This document shows, in pieces, positions 55,244 through 62,017 of a stretch of 64,000 bases of DNA. The first letter of the stretch is position 1, and each line of letters begins with the position of its first letter. Source of the DNA: Planctomycetaceae bacterium. Its GTDB lineage: Bacteria; Planctomycetota; Phycisphaerae; UBA1845; UTPLA1. The stretch spans positions 1,736,001 through 1,800,000 of the forward strand of contig CP030884.1 in NCBI GenBank assembly GCA_006969385.1, written 5' to 3'. Below the pieces are notes generated by a model, which ran no database searches, was not told the DNA's origin, and saw nothing but the letters and a program-made list of their open reading frames with translations. The position numbers and the translations under genes are program-made.

Positions 55244-56950
55244 ATGAGAAAGATAACCCCCGATCAATTGCGATTGGCATTAAAAACGACGGCGTTAATG
55301 CTGGCATTGGTTCTTGCTCGACCGAACCTCTCTCTGGCCGCCTCGGGATATGTCATTACCGAGATCTTCAGTCGCGATTTTGAGGGTCACTATGGCTCTA
55401 TTTGGGGCCTGGCCGTGGATCGGTTTGGCAATGTATACGCAGGCGGTTCGGCGCACCGGGTCTACCGAATTAGCTCGGATGGTGATATCGAGATTTTGAT
55501 GGATTCGTCTGGAGATGGAAACGGCAGTCAGCACCGTTACACGTCCGCTATCGCAATCGATTCCTCGAATATCCTCGTCGCGGGCCAAGTCAGTGACAAC
55601 GTACACAGGATTCCGAGCTTCGGCGTTATCGAAGAGTTCGTTAGCGAAGACGGAGACGGCGAGGGCAATCAGCTGAATCATCCATATGCGCTCCTAGTGG
55701 ACGTTCAACGCAACACATTTGTTGCCGGAAGGGATAATGTGTTTAGCGTCACTCGTAATGGTGACGTCAGCCTTGTCATCAATGAGGACGTAGTTGGCCC
55801 AGACATCGACTTCGATTTCCCAACGGCGATGGCAATGGACAGAGAGGGCCGACTCTATGTCTCGGGCTACTTGAGTAATAACGTGTTGCGAGTTGGACCG
55901 AACGGCGCAATATCAGAAATTATTGATGAGGACGGCGACGGAGCTGGAAACCAACTGCTCGGACCGGTCGGGCTGGGCTGCGACGATAATGGAAACGTTT
56001 TTGTCGCAGGATCTGAAAGCAACAATGTCTTCCGAATTTCTCCCGATGGGTCGATTACCGAGATTGCTCATCGCGATGGTGACGGTATGGGCAATGAGCT
56101 AAGGAGGCCCTATGGGATGGCAATTGATTCAGAAGGAAATGTCTTTGTGACGGGCTTGAGTAGTCATAATGCGTTTAGGATTCAGCCGGACGGCCAGATT
56201 TTCGAGATTATCGATCAAAACGGAGCTGGCGAAGGAAGTCCGCTAGCTGGTGCGTTAGGCATTGCATTAGGCCCGAACGGCCAGGTCTTCATTGGAGGGC
56301 AAAACACGGGCAATGTGTTTCGGCTCGATCCGGATGCCGACGATGACACCATACTCGATGAGGACGACAACTGCCCCACGGATGCGAATGCTGAGCAAGA
56401 AGACTTGGACGAGGATGGTCTCGGTGATGTCTGCGATGACGACATCGATGGTGACGGGGTACTCAATGAAGCGGATAACTGTCCGCTGGTTGCAGAATTG
56501 GATCTGACCGACAGCGATGGCGATGGGATGGGCGACCTATGCGATCCAGACGTCGATGGTGATGGTGTGGACGATGCAGACGACAACTGCCTTGGCACTC
56601 GCAACGCCGAACAACTGGATACCGACGGTGATGGGTTTGGCGATGCCTGCGACATCTGTCCGGAATCGGCGGACCATGACGATCTGAACGGCAACGGCAC
56701 GCCGGATTGCGCGGAAGATATTGTCGAATCCGATCCGGGCGGGGCGGGCGAGGATGAAGGCACGCCTTCCGATGGTGGCACGCCCGCAGATGATGGTACG
56801 CCGGCGGCCGGTGATGAACCGCCGACAGACGGCGGCACCTCGAACTGTACAGACGCCTTATGCGGTGCGGGCTGTGCGTTGCCGATGATGCTTAGCCTGT
56901 TGTTTGCCGATCCACGCCGTCGAAAACGCAGGCGTTCAGGTAAGCAATAA
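55244..56950 (+). CDS. Secreted NHL-like beta-propeller with thrombospondin type 3 repeats and CGxGC-PMM tail
   Basis: 568 residues. Signal peptide about 12-30 (LSLAAS). Residues about 32-360 hold propeller repeats of roughly 43 residues with the pattern EIIDxxGDGxGNxLxxPxGxAxDxxGNVFVxGxxSNNVFRI. Residues about 363-480 are thrombospondin type 3-like Ca-binding repeats (DxDxDGxxDxxDNCP). A Gly/Thr/Pro linker leads to CTDALCGAGCALPMM, a short hydrophobic stretch and RRRKRRR. GGAG precedes the ATG. It is a likely surface-anchored binding protein. The second copy (58067) is broken, and relatives lie in the giant mosaic and at 62018. Confidence 0.88.
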   Translation: MRKITPDQLRLALKTTALMLALVLARPNLSLAASGYVITEIFSRDFEGHYGSIWGLAVDRFGNVYAGGSAHRVYRISSDGDIEILMDSSGDGNGSQHRYTSAIAIDSSNILVAGQVSDNVHRIPSFGVIEEFVSEDGDGEGNQLNHPYALLVDVQRNTFVAGRDNVFSVTRNGDVSLVINEDVVGPDIDFDFPTAMAMDREGRLYVSGYLSNNVLRVGPNGAISEIIDEDGDGAGNQLLGPVGLGCDDNGNVFVAGSESNNVFRISPDGSITEIAHRDGDGMGNELRRPYGMAIDSEGNVFVTGLSSHNAFRIQPDGQIFEIIDQNGAGEGSPLAGALGIALGPNGQVFIGGQNTGNVFRLDPDADDDTILDEDDNCPTDANAEQEDLDEDGLGDVCDDDIDGDGVLNEADNCPLVAELDLTDSDGDGMGDLCDPDVDGDGVDDADDNCLGTRNAEQLDTDGDGFGDACDICPESADHDDLNGNGTPDCAEDIVESDPGGAGEDEGTPSDGGTPADDGTPAAGDEPPTDGGTSNCTDALCGAGCALPMMLSLLFADPRRRKRRRSGKQ

Positions 56951-56975
56951 CGCGCCCAACTATCAACAAGAGAAA

Positions 56976-57008
56976 GGCGAATCCACTCCGGTGGATTCGC
57001 CTATTTTT
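56976..57008 (+). terminator. Rho-independent terminator after the propeller gene
   Basis: Same hairpin as at 54148-54180: GGCGAATCCAC / GTGGATTCGCC, TCCG loop, TATTTTT. Confidence 0.9.
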
Positions 57009-57141
57009 ATGCCCTCGCGGCAATGCAGTAGGGCTCTCCAAACGAAAATCAGACGCGTTGAACATTCCGATCGGTCGGCGGCAAACCCCCACTATACAGT
57101 CGCTATTGCCCACTTTGGCGGCTCGAAAAAAGTCAAATTCC

Positions 57142-57169
57142 GTGTCCATCCGCCCTGATGCCCCCGCTA
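57142..57169 (+). promoter_or_regulatory. ECF-like promoter element (GTGTCCA-N16-CGCTA)
   Basis: GTGTCCA at 57142-57148, 16-nt spacer, CGCTA at 57165-57169, 76 nt before the second lipoprotein ATG. Duplicate of 54314-54341. Confidence 0.8.
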
Positions 57170-57245
57170 TTTAGAGCGGACACAGTCGCACAATGGGTGC
57201 GGCTAACGTGGATCGCCTTTAAGCCGCGAATGCGGGAGAACAATC

Positions 57246-57869
57246 ATGAATACGTTAACCAAAATGCTGATGTGGTCGGCCTTGATGGCTCTGCTTGGCG
57301 GTACGATTGGATGTGAGGAAGTCGCACCATTCACCATCGTCGTCAGCCCCGGCAACCAGACGCCTGACGAGTTGGGCTCTGGCACTGACGAGGAGAATTC
57401 GAGTTTCGGAGACGAATTGGATAACCCCGACGAGGAGCAAGATGAATCGGGTGAATCTGGCCCGAATGAGAATGAGATGGATGAACCCAGTCAGGAACAG
57501 GATACCGCAGCAGCGCTCGAGCAGCGTTTGAGTGGAACGCGAATCACTTTTCTAGATAGCGAAAGTAACGGTTCGGTGTACACCAGTGCGCAAGAAGACA
57601 TCGACCTCTGCTCGTCAGGCGATTTTCAATTGCGTTATGTCACGCAGGTTTCCGGCTATGGTTTTGCAAGCGAGGACGTGTATGAGTCTCTTGGCACATG
57701 GCGGATTATCATGAAAGGTTCGCAATTGATTCTCGAGCTCAATACACAACAGGATACGAATGGATATGTGGGAGTGGATGAACTTCCATTTCAGGTTGCG
57801 GGCCCGACCGACTTGCAATTTAACCACGGATTCTACGGTATTCAGGCGAACAGCCCGTTGTGTGATTAA
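57246..57869 (+). CDS. Putative lipoprotein with acidic linker, copy 2
   Basis: 207 residues, same length as the copy at 54418. Lipobox GTIGC (Cys23), acidic linker and C-terminal domain LSGTRITFL to NSPLCD are kept, with both Cys conserved. Most differences fall in the linker, which suggests selection on the C-terminal domain and that this copy is functional, unlike the broken propeller gene behind it. Confidence 0.75.
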   Translation: MNTLTKMLMWSALMALLGGTIGCEEVAPFTIVVSPGNQTPDELGSGTDEENSSFGDELDNPDEEQDESGESGPNENEMDEPSQEQDTAAALEQRLSGTRITFLDSESNGSVYTSAQEDIDLCSSGDFQLRYVTQVSGYGFASEDVYESLGTWRIIMKGSQLILELNTQQDTNGYVGVDELPFQVAGPTDLQFNHGFYGIQANSPLCD

Positions 57870-57928
57870 GAAAAAACTTTCGGTCATCGGCTAGGATTTA
57901 ACTAAAACATTCTCTTTTCTCCTGGAAT

Positions 57929-57962
57929 GCCTCGGCTGATTTTTCAGTCGAGGTATTTTTTT
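57929..57962 (+). terminator. Rho-independent terminator after lipoprotein copy 2
   Basis: CCTCGGCTG / CAGTCGAGG stem with T-rich tract; counterpart of 55099-55136, one arm slightly degraded. Confidence 0.75.
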
Positions 57963-57990
57963 GTGTCCAAATGGTGTGCGCGGTGCGCTA
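57963..57990 (+). promoter_or_regulatory. ECF-like promoter element (GTGTCCA-N16-CGCTA)
   Basis: GTGTCCA at 57963-57969, 16-nt spacer, CGCTA at 57986-57990, 76 nt before the broken propeller copy. The boxes are intact although the spacer has diverged from copy 1. Confidence 0.75.
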
Positions 57991-58066
57991 GCTATAACTG
58001 ATCGGCGCCGCGTTGGGCGAAGATGAAGATTGATGGCGTATCGGCAAACGGCATAGGAGACATGAC

Positions 58067-58591
58067 ATGAATAAAGTTGCACCCGATTAATTGCGATCGC
58101 TGTTGAATGCGACGGCGTTATTGCTGGCATTGGCTCTCGCACGACCGAACCCCACCCAGGCCGCCTCGGGATATGTCATTACCGAGATCTTCAGTCGCGA
58201 TGTTAAAGGGCATTCCGGCACAGTATGGGGGCTGGCGGTGGATGCCAACGGCAATGTTTACGCGGGCGGCTCCTCCAAACGAGTTCACCGCATCACACCC
58301 GACGGGAGTATTGATCTGCTGATGGACTCATCGGGAGACGGCAATGGCAGCGAGCATAATTATACGTCTGCTATCGCCATTTATCACACTGACATTCTGG
58401 TTGCGGGAGAAGTCAGCAATAACGTGCATCGAATCGTGAACCTCTGTCAATCTAGCTATCAGATCGAGCACTTGGTCAGTATGCAAGTTCATGGTCAAGG
58501 TGCGCTTGTACCCATTTCGGGTCCACGCGCATTCGATCTTGTCGGGTCATGTCCAAATCAGCCAACAACGCCGCTAGATGTGATGACATGA
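58067..58591 (+). pseudogene. Broken copy of the NHL-like propeller gene
   Basis: Aligned with the gene at 55244, the ATG at 58067 is followed after seven codons by TAA (58088-58090), where the intact copy has CAA (Gln). Reinitiation at TTG 58091 would still give a signal peptide (ALARPNPTQAASG) and two to three propeller blades. After NNVHRI near 58434 the homology ends and an unrelated tail of about 50 codons runs to a stop at 58589-58591. The rest of the propeller, the type 3 repeats and the CGxGC tail are missing. Both nonsense and deletion point to decay. Confidence 0.8.
58549..58576 (+). promoter_or_regulatory. ECF-like promoter element (ATGTCCA-N16-CGCTA)
   Basis: ATGTCCA at 58549-58555, 16-nt spacer, CGCTA at 58572-58576, 97 nt before the matrixin ATG. 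It lies inside the open frame of the broken propeller copy. Confidence 0.7.
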
Positions 58592-58608
58592 CCGCACGCG
58601 GCGTGCGG
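58592..58608. repeat. Inverted repeat CCGCACGC-G-GCGTGCGG
   Basis: Perfect 8-bp dyad around one base, just after the end of the truncated duplicate and 16 nt downstream of the promoter element. It could form a hairpin in the leader of the protease mRNA or be a recombination scar. Confidence 0.4.
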
Positions 58609-58673
58609 CCTAGTAGGTCTCTAGCTAAGTTATATTCCTAACGTCTTTTGACAACAATTGAGGAGCTTGAGCC

Positions 58674-61600
58674 ATGAACCCCATAAGACAACACCGTAAT
58701 TTCGGAACAAGCAACGGCAATGGGGAGGCAAAACCCCATTTGAAGTCGATCTATCAGCAGCGACGCATTCGCGCGGCCACGGTGCTTTCGTACATGATTG
58801 TAGTCTCAACGTTCTTCACGCTGTCCCCGATCGCGATGGCCGATGCAGCGGGCGATCATCAACACCATCATAGTGGAGATTGCCTTGATGGCCCGGCGCG
58901 CAGCGTGATGTTTATGGAGGCGCTTAGTGATGCGGCACATTCACAACTGAGGGACTCGCATCCGACCTTGAGCGCCCCGAGATTTCAATTGCAAGACAGT
59001 CGATGGACGTCGACGGCGACGCATCCAAGCATCTCACCGGGAGACAGTTTCTTTATTACTTACTCATTTGTGCCGGATGGTACCAGCATTCCGGCCTCTT
59101 TTTGGTGTACCAATCCCGGGGCCGAACCTAGTATTTTGATCACCTCGATGAATTCGCAGTTTCCGGGTGGTATGGATGGCTTTCGGGCGGAAGCACGTGA
59201 GATGTTCGACGCTTGGGAAGAGGTGACAAATATCCGTTTTGTCGAGGTGGCTGACGACGGCGTGCCATTCGTGCCAGCCAACATCGGTCTTTTAGCAAGC
59301 GCGACGCGAGTGGGTCGCGGTGACATTCGCATCGCCATGCGAAACATCGATGGCGCGAATGGGGTCGTCATTGACGACGATGGGACAGTTCGAAATGTAG
59401 CCGCCTACATTGACTACCCAGCTACGGGTGCGGATATGGTACTTGATAGCGGTACCCTCGGGACTTTTGTAAATCCTGTTAATGACTTTCGTGGCTTAAA
59501 GAACATTTTGGGGCACGAGATCGGTCATGGCCTCGGAATCATGCACGTCATGCCACAAAATGGTACAAAGCTGATGGAGCCGGGATCTGGATTTGCCAAC
59601 GGCAATCCACCGAGCTTCGATGGCCCACAGGAAGATGATATTCGCGCCGTCGCACACGCCTATGGTGATTTTGTGGAACCGAACGACACGCTGGAGACAG
59701 CGACTCCAATTGGGTCAATTGCGCTCAATGCTTCGACTCAGATACAAACAAACTTCGAGCTCTCGCTCGAACGACGGTCGTCGGTGGACTTTTTCAAATT
59801 CAGTGCTTCGGCCGATATCGGCTTTCAGGTAACGGTGGAGCCTATAGGGACGACTTATCAGGAAGGGCCGCAACCGCCAGCTTTTCCGCCAAATATTCCC
59901 GTTGTGCTCAACACCGTTAACGGGGCGGCAGTGCGTGACCTGCGACTTACTGTGTATCACGGTAATACCGCTATCGGTCTTGCGGACGAGAATCCGGCAG
60001 GATTTGCGGAGACCGTTGACATCCAAGATGCGCCTGGCTCCGGCGTCTACACAATCCGCATTTCATCCAATGATCAATTGGATGAGCCGCAGCGTTACCA
60101 GTTGATCGTCACGCGCGACGATCAGCCACAGATCCGTGTGTTCGCACAAACGAATCCGGCGGAAGAAGTCGAATCGGGTGGTAGTTTTGCAATGGGTTCG
60201 GCTAATACTGAAACCAGTCTCCATCTGGACTTTAAAATCAACAACGCTGGGGCGGGAACGCTCGCCTTTTCGAACAATCCACATGTGACGATCTTTGGGG
60301 AGAACTCAGGGGATTTCGTGGTCAACGTGCAGCCCTCGCAAGCAAGTTTGGAGCCGGGCGAAGAAACCTTGTTCAACATTGGATTCCAACCTAGTGGTTT
60401 GGGAATTCGCAGCGCAACCGTCCTGATCTCCAGTAATGACCCCGATGAGGGAGCCTTTATGTTCACAGTTCTGGGCAATGGTTTGGCAACAACGAACAAC
60501 GCGCCAATCGGTGAGCCTGAGATTCGTGTCTTTCAGGTAACGCCCACCTATGTATTCGGAAAAGTCGAAGTGCAGGATGGCGGTCTGTCCGATGTGCCGG
60601 ATTTGGAAGTCGGCGAAGATTCGTTTGTCTTCTACTTCATTGAAAATCATGGTGATAGCGATCTCATCCTAAGTGGGGACGTCGAAATCAACCGTGGCGA
60701 TTCGGATTTCAGTATCTTGTCGCAAACGACCGGCTTTCCTATACCAGCAGGAAACCCGTCCGGCTTTGCGGATAACTTCCGAATTCGTTTTTCGCCTTCG
60801 GAGATCGGATTGCAGACTGCGACGATCCTTATCGACAGCAACGCTCCTGGCGCTGCGGGGCAGTTTGTCTTTACGTTGCGTGGTCGTGGAATCGAGCGCA
60901 TCGATGATTGCAACGCCAATGGCTTTGCCGATGAGGAAGACCTCGCAGAGGGATTGAGCGAAGATTGTAACGCCAATGGCATTCCTGATGAATGTGATCC
61001 GGATAGTGACGGCGACGGTGTTCCAGATACCTGCGACGCATGCGATGGTCTGGATGATCTTATCGATAGTGATGGTGACGGGACCATTGATTGTCTCGAC
61101 GGGTGTCCCAATGATCCATTCAAACTCGACCCGGGAGATTGTGGTTGCGATCGGGAAGAGACTTCGGATTGTGGCATCGGTGTATGTCCGGATGGTGACG
61201 ATGATGGAGACAGCGTTTGTAATGCGCAGGATCTCTGTCCGGGCGAAAATGATCTGCAAGATTCAGATTTTGACGGGACTGTGGATTGCCTGGATGGCTG
61301 TCCGCAAGACCCCTTCAAAACCGAGCCGGGTGATTGTGGTTGCAATCGGGGGGAGACCGACGACTGCGCTACCAACACGCCTCTGTGCGCCGAAGGAGAC
61401 GACGATGGTGATGGTATATGTAATTCTGAGGATCAATGCCCCGGCCAGAATGATCTCTTGGACCGTGATGATGATGGGCGCGCTGACGGATGCGACATCT
61501 GTCCGGAATCTGCGGACCATGATGATGTGAACGGCAACGGCACGCCGGATTGCGCGGAAGATGTTGTCGAAACCGATCCGGGCGGGGCGGGCGAAGATGA

Positions 61601-61778
61601 AGGCACGCCCACAGATGATGGTACGCCGACGGCCGGCGATGAAGCGCCGACAGACGGCGGCACCTCGAACTGTAAGGACGGGTTATGCGGTGCGGGTTGT
61701 GCGATGCCGATGATGCTGGCGTTGGCGTTTACATCGGAGCGTCGTCGTCGGCGGCGCCACCAAACTTCATCGTTCTGA
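58674..61778 (+). CDS. Large secreted matrixin-like metalloprotease with CGxGC-PMM tail
   Basis: 1034 residues; GAGGAG precedes the ATG. The N-terminus has a basic stretch and a hydrophobic segment at about 36-57 (ends MADAAG). The metzincin site HEIGHGLGIMH has His281, Glu282, His285 and His291, with a Met-turn candidate in KLMEPGSG. After it come a PPC-like beta domain (FVEPNDTLETATPIG, about 333-480), two immunoglobulin-like choice-of-anchor domains (NNAGAGTLAFSN..., about 500-750), DCNxNG and thrombospondin type 3-like repeats (about 751-975) and a Gly/Thr linker. The tail is CKDGLCGAGCAMPMM, a short hydrophobic stretch and RRRRRR. It is a bigger relative of the matrixin at 50995. Confidence 0.92.
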   Translation: MNPIRQHRNFGTSNGNGEAKPHLKSIYQQRRIRAATVLSYMIVVSTFFTLSPIAMADAAGDHQHHHSGDCLDGPARSVMFMEALSDAAHSQLRDSHPTLSAPRFQLQDSRWTSTATHPSISPGDSFFITYSFVPDGTSIPASFWCTNPGAEPSILITSMNSQFPGGMDGFRAEAREMFDAWEEVTNIRFVEVADDGVPFVPANIGLLASATRVGRGDIRIAMRNIDGANGVVIDDDGTVRNVAAYIDYPATGADMVLDSGTLGTFVNPVNDFRGLKNILGHEIGHGLGIMHVMPQNGTKLMEPGSGFANGNPPSFDGPQEDDIRAVAHAYGDFVEPNDTLETATPIGSIALNASTQIQTNFELSLERRSSVDFFKFSASADIGFQVTVEPIGTTYQEGPQPPAFPPNIPVVLNTVNGAAVRDLRLTVYHGNTAIGLADENPAGFAETVDIQDAPGSGVYTIRISSNDQLDEPQRYQLIVTRDDQPQIRVFAQTNPAEEVESGGSFAMGSANTETSLHLDFKINNAGAGTLAFSNNPHVTIFGENSGDFVVNVQPSQASLEPGEETLFNIGFQPSGLGIRSATVLISSNDPDEGAFMFTVLGNGLATTNNAPIGEPEIRVFQVTPTYVFGKVEVQDGGLSDVPDLEVGEDSFVFYFIENHGDSDLILSGDVEINRGDSDFSILSQTTGFPIPAGNPSGFADNFRIRFSPSEIGLQTATILIDSNAPGAAGQFVFTLRGRGIERIDDCNANGFADEEDLAEGLSEDCNANGIPDECDPDSDGDGVPDTCDACDGLDDLIDSDGDGTIDCLDGCPNDPFKLDPGDCGCDREETSDCGIGVCPDGDDDGDSVCNAQDLCPGENDLQDSDFDGTVDCLDGCPQDPFKTEPGDCGCNRGETDDCATNTPLCAEGDDDGDGICNSEDQCPGQNDLLDRDDDGRADGCDICPESADHDDVNGNGTPDCAEDVVETDPGGAGEDEGTPTDDGTPTAGDEAPTDGGTSNCKDGLCGAGCAMPMMLALAFTSERRRRRRHQTSSF

Positions 61779-61789
61779 TCGATGTCACT

Positions 61790-61835
61790 GCCCCCTCGAC
61801 TGGTACTTTGCGGTCGAGGGGGCGTTCTTCTTTTA
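61790..61835 (+). terminator. Rho-independent terminator after the large matrixin gene
   Basis: Perfect 11-bp stem GCCCCCTCGAC (61790-61800) / GTCGAGGGGGC (61813-61823), then a T-rich GTTCTTCTTTTATTT. Confidence 0.85.
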
Positions 61836-61908
61836 TTTCACGTGTTTCTTATTGCTGAAGATCAGATCGGTCTAGTAATCGCCCTTTTTCTTTATTTTCG
61901 CGCGCGAC

Positions 61909-61936
61909 GTGTCCATTAACCGCTTCCGGGCCACTA
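61909..61936 (+). promoter_or_regulatory. ECF-like promoter element (GTGTCCA-N16-CACTA)
   Basis: GTGTCCA at 61909-61915, 16-nt spacer, CACTA at 61932-61936, 81 nt before the ATG of the last gene. Confidence 0.7.
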
Positions 61937-62017
61937 GATGGTGTCGGGTGTTCCGGAATCATGCCCGCGCGGGCGTCCGGGATGCTGAGTATTGGTAGGC
62001 AGCATGGGAGCAGTGAG

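Larger units (their letters stand above)
54005..56832 (+). repeat. Tandem duplication, copy 1
   Basis: Unit of about 2.83 kb starting inside the CGxGC tail codons of one gene and containing terminator, promoter element, lipoprotein gene, second terminator/promoter and the propeller gene. Offset to copy 2 is 2828 nt at the lipoprotein start and 2823 nt at the propeller start. The boundaries are approximate. Confidence 0.8.
56833..58434 (+). repeat. Tandem duplication, copy 2 (truncated)
   Basis: Matches copy 1 from the CGxGC tail codons through terminator, promoter, lipoprotein, terminator, promoter and the first about 120 codons of the propeller. The similarity stops near 58434 in unrelated sequence. 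The roughly 230-nt intergenic part (56951-57180) is almost identical to 54123-54350, while the lipoprotein genes have clearly diverged. Confidence 0.8.

Noticed and set aside
54076..57158. Two nearly identical 84-codon frames at 54076-54330 and 56904-57158
   Set aside because: They run through a rho-independent terminator and the promoter element and start inside another gene. Their identity is explained by the tandem duplication, not by coding.
58432..58590. Minus-strand open stretch after the propeller breakpoint as a transposase remnant
   Set aside because: I could not match its translation to any transposase family, and no terminal inverted repeats or target duplications are visible.
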